A stretch of DNA of 13,767 nucleotides from Rhizobiaceae bacterium (lineage in GTDB: Bacteria; Pseudomonadota; Alphaproteobacteria; Rhizobiales; Rhizobiaceae). This document shows, in pieces, positions 7,385 through 13,767 of this stretch. The DNA lies in assembly GCA_021648425.1 (NCBI GenBank), contig JAKISV010000059.1:1-13767 (forward strand), given 5' to 3'. The notes under the pieces are model-generated. The model had not been told where the DNA came from. It worked only from the letters and a program-made list of their open reading frames with translations, and did no database searches. Made by a program: the position numbers and the translations under genes. Positions within the stretch are counted from its first letter, which is position 1, and each line of letters starts with the position of its first letter.

Positions 7385-7435
7385 CTGTTATCGTCTTGGG
7401 CAGACTGAAAAGAATTTGTAAAAGGACTTGAACCA

Positions 7436-8029
7436 GTGAGCGCAGCAAAAACTGACAGCCTACCAGACTCATCAAAACGAGATTTTCTGTATATAGCAAC
7501 CGGCACCGTTGGTGCCGTAGGTGCTGCATCATTTGTCTGGCCTTTGGTTGACCAGATGAATCCGGACGCCTCAACAAGAGCCCTGGCTTCTATCGAGGTT
7601 GATGTGTCTTCAGTAGAAAAAGGCCAGTCCCTGACTGTTAAGTGGCGCGGCAAACCGGTATTCATCCGCTACCGCACAGACAAAGAGGTTGAAGAAGCCC
7701 TGGCAACACCTATGGCTGATCTGAAAGACCCCGATGCGCGCAACAAAAACCTGGATGTGGGTGCCGTAAAAGAAGCGTCCGACCTTAACCGCTCCGCAGG
7801 CGAAGGCCGTGAAAACTGGATTATTATGATAGGAATATGCACCCATCTGGGTTGCGTACCTAAAGGACAAGTCGTTGGAGATGCCACCGGTGATTATGGC
7901 GGCTGGTTTTGCCCGTGTCACGGGTCACATTACGACACCGCCGGACGCATCAGAAAAGGACCGGCCCCCGAAAATCTGGCCATTCCTTTATATGAATTTG
8001 TCAGCGATACAAACCTCAAAATCGGCTAA
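7436..8029 (+). CDS. petA: Rieske iron-sulfur subunit of cytochrome bc1
   Basis: A 197-residue subunit of complex III carrying the [2Fe-2S] cluster that takes an electron from quinol at the Qo site and passes it to cytochrome c1. The N-terminus has a Tat-like signal anchor: KRDFLYIATG followed by a hydrophobic segment to WPLVDQMNP, kept as the membrane anchor. Cluster motifs are CTHLGC (135-140) and CPCHG (159-163), which also supply the disulfide cysteines. The GTG start at 7436 has AAAAGGA about 9 bases upstream. The Tat motif is Lys14-Arg15 rather than the Arg-Arg of close homologues. First gene of petABC, 15 bases before petB. Confidence 0.97.
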   Translation: MSAAKTDSLPDSSKRDFLYIATGTVGAVGAASFVWPLVDQMNPDASTRALASIEVDVSSVEKGQSLTVKWRGKPVFIRYRTDKEVEEALATPMADLKDPDARNKNLDVGAVKEASDLNRSAGEGRENWIIMIGICTHLGCVPKGQVVGDATGDYGGWFCPCHGSHYDTAGRIRKGPAPENLAIPLYEFVSDTNLKIG

Positions 8030-8044
8030 CGGGAGAATTTGATC

Positions 8045-9343
8045 ATGAGTGGTGGACATTCAAAATACGTGCCCGTCAATGGGGTAATGAAATGGCTGGA
8101 CGCGCGCCTGCCTTTGCCAAGGCTGGTCTATGACAGTTTTGTTGCCTATCCGGTGCCGCGCAATCTCAACAATTGGTATACATTTGGCGCAATTTTATCG
8201 ATGTTCCTGATATTACAATTGGTAACCGGTATCGTGCTGGCCATGCACTACGTTGCATCAACAGCCGAAGCGTTTAACAGCGTGGAATCCATCATGCGTG
8301 ATGTGAACTACGGCTGGCTGCTTCGCCGCCTTCATGCCAATGGCGCATCATTCTTCTTCTTTGCCGTATATATCCATATTTTCCGAGGCATGTATTATGG
8401 CTCCTATAAAGCCCCGCGCGAAGTATTGTGGATTTTAGGCGTATTTATTTTCATCGTGATGATGGCCACCGCATTCATGGGCTATGTGTTGCCCTGGGGG
8501 CAAATGAGCTTTTGGGCTGCAACGGTTATTACAGGCCTGTTCACGGCTATTCCACTGATTGGTGAACCTCTGCAAACCTGGTTGCTGGGCGGGTTCTCCG
8601 TTGGCGACCCGACCCTTAACCGCTTTTTCTCACTGCATTATCTGCTGCCATTCATGCTGGTTGGCCTGGTAATCCTGCACGTGTGGGCGCTTCATGTAGT
8701 AGGGCAAAGCAACCCTACCGGTGTTGAAGTTAAAGATATGAAAAAGGAAACAGTGCCATTTACACCTTACGCCACCATCAAAGACCTGTTTGCGGTGGTG
8801 TTATTTTTCACTCTGTTTGCATATTTCGTATTTTACCTGCCTGACTATCTGGGCCATCCGGACAATTACATCAAAGCAAATCCGTTTGTAACTCCGGCCA
8901 AAATTGTACCCGAATGGTATTTCCTGCCCTTCTATGCAATGTTGCGCGCCGTTGATTTTGATATCATCATACCATTCACCAGCATTGTTCTTATCAATGC
9001 AAAACTGGGCGGCGTCATAGCAATGTTTGGTTCGCTGGTGGTGTTGTTGTTCTTGCCTTGGCTGGACTACGGTAAAACACGTTCAGGCAACTACCGCCCG
9101 ATGTTTCGCCAGTTCTTCTGGATATTTGTCATCGTCACCATTCTCCTGGGATATATAGGAGCGCTCCCGGCAGAAGGAATTAATGTCCTTATCGCTCAAA
9201 TTCTGACCGCGGCCTATTTCGCTCATTTTCTGATCGTCCTGCCTTTGCTCAGCAAATATGAAAAAACCAAGCCGGTGCCCCTCTCCATCGCCGATGCAAT
9301 TCTGGAAAGCACCGCTCGTGCAAAAACCGGCGGAACGCCCTAA
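8045..9343 (+). CDS. petB: Cytochrome b subunit of cytochrome bc1
   Basis: A 432-residue integral membrane subunit with about eight helices, holding both b haems and the Qo and Qi sites. Haem ligands are His97 and His111 (LHANGASFFFF, YIHIFRG) and His198 and His212 (SLHYLLPF, ILHVWALH). The Qo-site motif is PEWYFLPFYAML. It is the undivided long form, not a b6/subunit IV split. ATG 8045 is chosen over the in-frame TTG at 8039 because GGGAG (8031-8035) is 9 bases from the ATG but only 3 from the TTG. It is co-transcribed with petA and petC. Confidence 0.98.
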   Translation: MSGGHSKYVPVNGVMKWLDARLPLPRLVYDSFVAYPVPRNLNNWYTFGAILSMFLILQLVTGIVLAMHYVASTAEAFNSVESIMRDVNYGWLLRRLHANGASFFFFAVYIHIFRGMYYGSYKAPREVLWILGVFIFIVMMATAFMGYVLPWGQMSFWAATVITGLFTAIPLIGEPLQTWLLGGFSVGDPTLNRFFSLHYLLPFMLVGLVILHVWALHVVGQSNPTGVEVKDMKKETVPFTPYATIKDLFAVVLFFTLFAYFVFYLPDYLGHPDNYIKANPFVTPAKIVPEWYFLPFYAMLRAVDFDIIIPFTSIVLINAKLGGVIAMFGSLVVLLFLPWLDYGKTRSGNYRPMFRQFFWIFVIVTILLGYIGALPAEGINVLIAQILTAAYFAHFLIVLPLLSKYEKTKPVPLSIADAILESTARAKTGGTP

Positions 9344-9362
9344 CGCATTCAAGGATAAGTTT

Positions 9363-10232
9363 ATGAAGTTCGTGAAAACCGTCTCCAGCATTGCCAAAAC
9401 AGGCTTGATTGTCGCACTCAGCGCAACAATCCTGAATCTTACAGGCATTGCAAAGGCCGGGGAGGATGTTACCCCCTATTATCCGCTAAAAAAACCTAAA
9501 TACTCTGAATGGAGTTTTTCAGGCCCCTTTGGGAAATGGGACATTGGCCAATTGCAGCGCGGTCTGAAAATTTATACACAATCCTGTGCAGCATGCCATT
9601 CTCTCGACCTCGTTCCTTTTCGCTCACTGTATGAATTGGGATATAGTGAAGAGCAGGTAAAGGCATTCGCCGCAGAATATGAAGTAACCGACGGGCCCAA
9701 TGCTGAAGGTGAAATGTTTGAGCGTCCCGCAACGCCCGCTGACCGCTTCCCCAATCCCTATGCGAATTCTGTCGAAGCGGCATTGGCAAACAATGGCGCT
9801 GTTCCGCCCGATTTTTCACTGTTGGCCAAAGCCCGCGCCCCCAAGCGTGGATTTCCCAATTTTGTTTTTGATGTTTTTACACTTTATGCCGAAAACGGCC
9901 CGGACTACATCTATTCCCTGCTCACAGGTTATAGCGAGGCACCCCAGGGCAAGGAACTAAGTGAAGGAACCTATTACAACCCATACTTTGCCGGCGGCTC
10001 AGCACCCGCAATGGCGCCACCTCTTTCCGATGATCTGATTGATTATGATGACGGCACCCCGCAAACCGTCGATCAATATGCAAAAGATATATCCGCATTC
10101 CTGATGTGGACCGCTGAACCGGTACTCGTAGAACGCAAGCAACTTGGTTTTAAAGTCATGCTGTTTTTGATCATATTTGCTGTATTGCTGTATTTCACCA
10201 AACGGCAGGTTTTTGCCAGTCTGAAAGACTGA
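9363..10232 (+). CDS. petC: Cytochrome c1 subunit of cytochrome bc1
   Basis: A 289-residue c-type cytochrome that receives electrons from the Rieske centre and passes them to a soluble or membrane cytochrome c. A Sec signal peptide (residues 1-32, likely cut after AKA) is followed by the covalent haem motif CAACH (75-79). The sixth ligand methionine is in APAMAPPL. A C-terminal helix (VMLFLIIFAVLLYF) anchors it to the membrane. The frame is open further upstream inside petB, but ATG 9363 has AAGGA 7 bases ahead and gives a proper signal peptide. Last gene of the operon, 19 bases after petB. Confidence 0.97.
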   Translation: MKFVKTVSSIAKTGLIVALSATILNLTGIAKAGEDVTPYYPLKKPKYSEWSFSGPFGKWDIGQLQRGLKIYTQSCAACHSLDLVPFRSLYELGYSEEQVKAFAAEYEVTDGPNAEGEMFERPATPADRFPNPYANSVEAALANNGAVPPDFSLLAKARAPKRGFPNFVFDVFTLYAENGPDYIYSLLTGYSEAPQGKELSEGTYYNPYFAGGSAPAMAPPLSDDLIDYDDGTPQTVDQYAKDISAFLMWTAEPVLVERKQLGFKVMLFLIIFAVLLYFTKRQVFASLKD

Positions 10233-10261
10233 TCAATTCACCAAACAGTGCATATCAATTG

Positions 10262-10289
10262 AAGGGCCTTGTTATTCGAGGCCCTTTTT
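10262..10289 (+). terminator. Intrinsic terminator of petABC
   Basis: AAGGGCCT (10262-10269) pairs perfectly with AGGCCCTT (10279-10286) around a 9-base loop. The right arm runs into five T (10285-10289). It lies 30 bases after petC and 33 before apt, so apt probably has its own promoter or is reached by read-through. Confidence 0.9.
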
Positions 10290-10321
10290 GATTGTGTTGT
10301 TTGGTCAAGAAAGGACACCCG

Positions 10322-10867
10322 ATGGATTCAAGCCTGCTAGACCAGCTTAAAAACGCCGTTCGCGATATACACGACTATCCCAAAGAAGGTATTATTTTCC
10401 GCGATATCACGACACTGCTGGGCGAGCCGCGCGCATTTCGCCGGGCGGTCGATGAACTGGTCCACCCCTGGGCAGGTGAGCGCATCGAGAAAGTAGCAGG
10501 CATTGAAGCACGTGGATTTATTCTCGGCGGCGCAATGGCCCACCAATTATCGTGCGGATTTATCCCGATCAGAAAAAAAGGCAAGCTGCCCCGCGAAACC
10601 GTTCGCATCGCCTATTCACTTGAATATGGCATTGATGAAATGGAACTTCACAAAGACGCCATCGAGCCTGGTGAAAGTGTAATTCTGGTCGATGACCTGA
10701 TAGCCACCGGCGGCACTGCGCAAGCCGCAGTAAAACTACTGCAGAAACTGGGCGCCAATATTGTCGGCGCATGTTTTGTCATCGACCTGCCCGATCTGGG
10801 CGGCCGCAAGAAAATTGAAGATCTTGGCGTGCCGGTACGAACCCTGATAGAGTATGAAGGGGAGTAG
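10322..10867 (+). CDS. apt: Adenine phosphoribosyltransferase
   Basis: A 181-residue cytosolic purine salvage enzyme that makes AMP from adenine and PRPP. The N-terminal block has HDYPKEGIIFRDITTLL, the GIEARGFILGGAMA segment follows, and the PRPP-binding motif is VILVDDLIATGGTA (from 120, acidic pair Asp124-Asp125). Length is normal for the family. ATG 10322 is chosen because AAAGGA lies 6 bases upstream; the frame is open back to a TTG at 10292 that overlaps the terminator region. It lies directly after petABC, and trmL starts 17 bases after its stop. Confidence 0.96.
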   Translation: MDSSLLDQLKNAVRDIHDYPKEGIIFRDITTLLGEPRAFRRAVDELVHPWAGERIEKVAGIEARGFILGGAMAHQLSCGFIPIRKKGKLPRETVRIAYSLEYGIDEMELHKDAIEPGESVILVDDLIATGGTAQAAVKLLQKLGANIVGACFVIDLPDLGGRKKIEDLGVPVRTLIEYEGE

Positions 10868-10884
10868 TATCCAAACCACCAGCT

Positions 10885-11355
10885 ATGCCCGATCTCGTAT
10901 TATTCCAACCCGACATCCCCGGTAATACCGGCACACTCATTCGCCTCGCCGCGTGCCTTGATTTCAATTTGCATATTATCGAACCGGCCGGGTTTCGCCT
11001 CGATGATATCAATCTCAAACGCGCTGGCATGGATTATCTGGAATTGACCAAACTGGTGCGCCATGATGATTGGACATGTTTTGAAGAATGGCGCCGGGAT
11101 AAAAGCCGCCGCCTTATGCTTTTGACCACCAGGGGTTCTGTCGATCTTTATGAAACTGAATTTAAACCCGATGATTTGATTATGTTAGGGCGCGAATCCT
11201 CCGGAGTGCCCGAACCTGTTCATATTGCGGCAAACTGTTCTGTTCTCATTCCCATGCATAATGACGCGCGCTCCATCAACATGGCATTGAGCGGCGCACT
11301 GGTTATGGGAGAAGCCCTGCGCCAAACGAGAAGCTTTCCACCGGCAGCGCGTTAA
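10885..11355 (+). CDS. trmL: tRNA 2'-O-methyltransferase TrmL (position 34)
   Basis: A 156-residue SPOUT-fold methyltransferase. TrmL methylates the ribose of the wobble base (C or cmnm5U at position 34) in certain leucine tRNAs using SAM. Family motifs are PDIPGNTGTLIRLAACL (9-25), the SAM-knot motif LGRESSGVPE (101-110), and RSINMALSGALVMGEALRQ (129-147). It is a minimal single-domain SPOUT protein, as expected for a homodimer. The ATG at 10885 matches the family start (MPDLVLFQPDIPGN), although the only purine-rich site (GGGGAG) is near the apt stop, about 19 bases away. It is probably transcribed with apt. Confidence 0.93.
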   Translation: MPDLVLFQPDIPGNTGTLIRLAACLDFNLHIIEPAGFRLDDINLKRAGMDYLELTKLVRHDDWTCFEEWRRDKSRRLMLLTTRGSVDLYETEFKPDDLIMLGRESSGVPEPVHIAANCSVLIPMHNDARSINMALSGALVMGEALRQTRSFPPAAR

Positions 11356-11429
11356 AAAAGCCCATGGACTTGCGCCATTCCCATCGCTAAAAACAAACCA
11401 GAAACCGCCAGCTATTTAAGTGAACAAAT

Positions 11430-12362
11430 ATGTCCCAGCAAAAAAGCCGCTTTGCCCCGCAATTGCCTGAGGGTATTCCTGACAAAATCGAAAAGAAAAA
11501 ACAACTTGCTGCAACCTGGTTTGGCCAGATGCGCGATGCAATTTGCACCCGGTTTGAAGAACTGGAAGACCAGCTAACCGGCCCATTAAGCGACCTCCCG
11601 CCAGGGCGTTTCACCCGCACCAACTGGCAACGCAATGAAGGCGAAGGCGGCGGTGGAATTATGTCGATGATGAGCGGCCGTGTATTTGAAAAAGTCGGCG
11701 TTCACACTTCCACGGTTTTTGGCGAATTTACCGAAGAATTCCGCTCACAAATTCCCGGAGCAGATAAAGACCCGCGCTTCTGGGCTTGCGGTATTTCCCT
11801 CATCGCACACCCGCAAAACCCGAATGTTCCAGCCGTTCACATGAACACCCGCATGGTCGTGACAACCAACCAGTGGTTTGGTGGTGGCGCGGATTTGACT
11901 CCGGTGCTTGATGCCAGACGCACCCAGGAAGATGAAGACAGCGCCATGTTTCACAAAGCCATGCAGTTCGCCTGCGAGCGCCATGGGGCAGTTGCAGACT
12001 ATCAGCGTTTCAAAGACTGGTGTGATGAATATTTCTACCTCAAGCACCGCGAGGAAACCCGTGGCGTAGGCGGAATTTTCTATGACTGGCTGCATTCTAC
12101 TGATGAAGCGGGTGGCTATGATGCAGATTTCGCATTTACCCAGGATGTCGCACGAGCATTCAATGTCGTTTATCCCGCAATCGTTCGCCGAAATTTCAAC
12201 ACCCCCTGGGATGAAGCCCAGCGCGAAGAACAATTAGTGCGCCGGGGCCGTTATGTGGAATTTAACCTGCTTTATGATCGCGGCACAATTTTTGGCCTTA
12301 AAACCGGCGGCAATGTTGATTCAATTTTGTCCTCAATGCCCCCTGTTGTGAAATGGCCATAG
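11430..12362 (+). CDS. hemF: Oxygen-dependent coproporphyrinogen III oxidase
   Basis: A 310-residue cytosolic haem biosynthesis enzyme that uses O2 to decarboxylate coproporphyrinogen III to protoporphyrinogen IX. Family blocks are present in order: NEGEGGGGIMSMMSG (69-83), HTSTVFGEF (92-100), HMNTRM (137-142), NQWFGGGADLTP (147-158), GVGGIFYDWL (212-221) and GRYVEFNLLYDRGTIFGL (273-290). The N-terminal extension before the first block is modest. The ATG at 11430 has only a weak AAGTGA upstream. It lies 74 bases after trmL. It supplies haem for the nearby cytochromes, but operon linkage is not shown. No T-run terminator is clear at its 3' end. Confidence 0.96.
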   Translation: MSQQKSRFAPQLPEGIPDKIEKKKQLAATWFGQMRDAICTRFEELEDQLTGPLSDLPPGRFTRTNWQRNEGEGGGGIMSMMSGRVFEKVGVHTSTVFGEFTEEFRSQIPGADKDPRFWACGISLIAHPQNPNVPAVHMNTRMVVTTNQWFGGGADLTPVLDARRTQEDEDSAMFHKAMQFACERHGAVADYQRFKDWCDEYFYLKHREETRGVGGIFYDWLHSTDEAGGYDADFAFTQDVARAFNVVYPAIVRRNFNTPWDEAQREEQLVRRGRYVEFNLLYDRGTIFGLKTGGNVDSILSSMPPVVKWP

Positions 12363-12378
12363 GGTAAAACAGACGCTT

Positions 12379-12398
12379 ACATTAATATATGCTAATGT
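12379..12398. promoter_or_regulatory. Palindrome ACATTA-N8-TAATGT
   Basis: Perfect 6+6 inverted repeat with an AT-rich 8-base centre, just after hemF and 25 bases before the copper promoter -35. A second imperfect dyad, ATGC-N8-GCAT (12389-12404), overlaps it. This is the right size for a dimeric repressor operator. It may instead be a weak hairpin ending hemF; no T-run follows directly. Confidence 0.4.
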
Positions 12399-12422
12399 TT
12401 GCATTTTTATCGCGACAACCCC

Positions 12423-12453
12423 TTGACCTTCCTGTTACTGGAAACCCCATCTG
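12423..12453 (+). promoter_or_regulatory. CueR/MerR-type copper promoter
   Basis: The -35 TTGACC (12423-12428) is followed by a 19-base spacer and a poor -10, CATCTG (12448-12453). Within the spacer is TTCC-N7-GGAA (12429-12443), the core dyad of Cu(I)-sensing MerR regulators such as CueR/HmrR, and the left side ACCTTCC matches the known E. coli copA promoter. The over-long spacer is a hallmark of MerR-activated promoters. The outer right half (AACC instead of AGGT) is imperfect. Position and downstream genes strongly support copper control. Confidence 0.75.
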
Positions 12454-12473
12454 TTGGTTGTCAAAACAGATGG
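12447..12473. repeat. Perfect 9+9 inverted repeat over -10 and ribosome binding site
   Basis: CCATCTGTT (12447-12455) is the exact reverse complement of AACAGATGG (12465-12473), with 9 bases between. The left arm covers the copper promoter's -10; the right arm ends in the GG of the GGAGA ribosome binding site for the SHOCT gene. It could be an operator or, on a longer transcript, a hairpin masking that site. Confidence 0.6.
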
Positions 12474-12482
12474 AGAAATATC

Positions 12483-12713
12483 ATGGACACATATGGAATG
12501 ACTGGTGGATGGGGCATGGGAATTGGTCCCTTGTTTATGTTGGTGATTGTAATTGCCGTAATCGCCCTAACAGTGATGCTGATAAAGGCCATAATTGGCA
12601 GCAATACAGGCCCAAACAAAATCACAGCCCTTGAGATACTCGAAGAGCGTTTTGCCCGTGGAGAAATCGATGAGGCAGAACTCCAAAACCGTCGCAAAGA
12701 ACTGGAACGATAA
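12483..12713 (+). CDS. Small SHOCT-domain membrane protein, copper operon
   Basis: A 76-residue protein. The first 16 residues are Met/Gly-rich (MDTYGMTGGWGMGIGP), then one hydrophobic helix (about 16-38, FMLVIVIAVIALTVMLI), then a C-terminal SHOCT motif (about 48-76, ALEILEERFARGEIDEAEL). SHOCT is a short domain often at the ends of membrane proteins; its role is unclear. The Met-rich end might touch Cu(I), which is inference. ATG 12483 is chosen for GGAGA 6 bases upstream; the frame is open back to 12399 but that would cross the promoter. It is the first gene of the copper unit, ending 1 base before the multicopper oxidase start. Confidence 0.85.
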   Translation: MDTYGMTGGWGMGIGPLFMLVIVIAVIALTVMLIKAIIGSNTGPNKITALEILEERFARGEIDEAELQNRRKELER

Positions 12714-12714
12714 G

Positions 12715-13767
12715 ATGATCAAATCAAAACTGTCACGCCGTAATTTTCTTCAAACTACGGCGTTGGGAACCTTGGCAATTGGCGGGGCGGCCTATCTGGG
12801 TGCTGGCGCCCTGACCACTCAAGAGAGCATTGCCAGGACTCATCTGCCAACGACCCTCAAAATTCCGCCCCTGCAAACCGGACGCGATGAAGGTGGCACG
12901 CAGGTTTATGATCTCACCCTTCAAAATTCATCAACTGAATTTTTCAAGGGTATTAAAACCAAAACCAGCGGCATTAGCGGCTCTTATCTTGGTCCAACCC
13001 TCAAAATGCGCACTGGAAAAAACGTGCGCATCAATGTCACCAATGAGCTAGGCGAATTATCCACCCTGCACTGGCATGGCATGCACCTGCCCGCCAGCCA
13101 GGATGGCGGTCCCCATCAACTGGTGAAATCTGGAGAAACCTGGTCGCCGGAATTTGAAATCAAACAAAAAGCAGCCAGCCTTTGGTATCACCCCCACCAC
13201 ATCGGCAAAACCGCCGAACATGTCTGGCGTGGCATGGCTGGAATGCTGATTATTGAAGATGACGAGGTCGATAACCTCGGCCTGCCAAACCAGTATGGTG
13301 TCGATGATATACCGCTCGTTTTGCAGGACAGAACATTCGGTTCCGATGGCTCTATAGAATACTCCCCATCCATGCCCTCAATTATGTTCGGCATGATAGG
13401 AAACACACCTCTTGCCAACGGCACTTTGTCGGCTTTTTTCGAAACCAAATCAAAACTGCTTCGCCTGCGTATCCTCAACGGTTCAAATGCCAGCTTCTAC
13501 AATCTGGGATTTGCCAACGACAAGCCCTTCAAACAAATCGCCACTGATGGCGGCTTACTGGAACAGCCCGTAGAACTCACCCGCCTGGTATTGGCACCCG
13601 GTGAACGCGCTGAAATCATCGTTGAGATGAATAATTCAGAAACTGCTGTCTTTAGGAATTACAAATGGACCGCCACAACCACCGGCAATTCCGGCGGCAT
13701 GGGCGGCATGATGGGTGGTGGCATGATGGGCGGCGGTATGATGGGCAATGCTGGCGTCACACCGGAA
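12715..13767 (+). CDS. CueO-like multicopper oxidase, 3' end cut
   Basis: The first 351 residues of a periplasmic multicopper oxidase; the gene continues beyond the window. A Tat signal is clear: SRRNFLQ (7-13), then a hydrophobic stretch to about residue 33. Copper motifs visible are HWHG (119-122) and HPHH (159-162), type 2/3 ligands of domain 1, with GKTAEHVWRGMAGMLIIED as in CueO. A Met-rich loop (residues 329-343, seven Met among Gly) sits near the domain 2-3 junction, as in CueO, where such loops bind Cu(I). The C-terminal copper motifs are not visible. Likely role is oxidation of Cu(I) to Cu(II) for tolerance. It lies 1 base after the SHOCT gene, with GGA 8 bases before ATG. Confidence 0.93.
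   Translation, partial: MIKSKLSRRNFLQTTALGTLAIGGAAYLGAGALTTQESIARTHLPTTLKIPPLQTGRDEGGTQVYDLTLQNSSTEFFKGIKTKTSGISGSYLGPTLKMRTGKNVRINVTNELGELSTLHWHGMHLPASQDGGPHQLVKSGETWSPEFEIKQKAASLWYHPHHIGKTAEHVWRGMAGMLIIEDDEVDNLGLPNQYGVDDIPLVLQDRTFGSDGSIEYSPSMPSIMFGMIGNTPLANGTLSAFFETKSKLLRLRILNGSNASFYNLGFANDKPFKQIATDGGLLEQPVELTRLVLAPGERAEIIVEMNNSETAVFRNYKWTATTTGNSGGMGGMMGGGMMGGGMMGNAGVTPE

Larger units (their letters stand above)
7079..7435. other. Divergent intergenic region between uup and petA
   Basis: A 357-base gap that must hold the promoters for uup (minus) and petABC (plus). I see a consensus -10 hexamer at 7207-7212 and a possible 41-codon ORF at 7259-7384. I see no convincing -35, terminator or structured RNA. 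A further open stretch on the plus strand at 7043-7237 overlaps the uup start and has no ribosome binding site, so it is not called. Confidence 0.5.

Noticed and set aside
11745..12233. 162-codon open frame on the minus strand inside hemF
   Set aside because: It is fully antisense to a strongly recognised enzyme gene, has Cys/Ile-rich composition with no family resemblance, and no ribosome binding site.
12399..12482. Upstream extension of the SHOCT gene to 12399
   Set aside because: It would translate through the copper promoter; the ATG at 12483 has a well-placed GGAGA.

Overview
The window looks like chromosomal DNA of an alphaproteobacterium, most likely in or near the Hyphomicrobiales. 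This rests on protein type and gene order, not on a database search. The cytochrome b is a single long chain whose haem histidines fall at 97/111 and 198/212, as in Rhodobacter. The Rieske protein has an alphaproteobacterial N-terminus. A petABC-apt-trmL-hemF neighbourhood fits that group. Base composition is moderate. I see no tRNA, rRNA, CRISPR array, transposase or phage gene.

Layout. Bases 1-382 carry the end of ychF. Next is a gene-poor stretch with a candidate 46-residue ORF, then a small predicted lipoprotein gene that overlaps the start of an MsbA-like ABC half-transporter (923-2773). A G-run/C-run hairpin follows. Then come a lone secreted spore coat U (SCPU) domain protein, a type II haloacid dehalogenase-like protein, and a PPK2 polyphosphate kinase. 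The PPK2 gene converges, with only 3 bases between, on an ABC-F ATPase of the Uup type on the minus strand.

The centre (7259-10289) is the cytochrome bc1 operon petA-petB-petC. It is preceded by a 357-base gap holding a possible 41-codon leader ORF and is closed by a clear intrinsic terminator. The Rieske signal has Lys-Arg where twin arginine is expected. Apt, trmL and hemF follow on the same strand.

The right end (12379 to the window edge) is a compact copper-response unit. It has a MerR/CueR-type promoter (TTGACC, a 19-base spacer, an internal TTCC-N7-GGAA dyad), a 76-residue Met/Gly-rich SHOCT membrane protein, and a Tat-exported CueO-like multicopper oxidase with a methionine-rich insert. 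The oxidase is cut by the window end. A second, perfect 9+9 palindrome runs from the promoter's -10 into the ribosome binding site, and another palindrome lies upstream, so control may be more than plain CueR activation.

Most genes are core functions. The parts that merit a second look are the copper unit and its stacked palindromes, the possible leader ORF before petA, the Lys-Arg Tat motif, and the small lipoprotein coupled to the ABC exporter.
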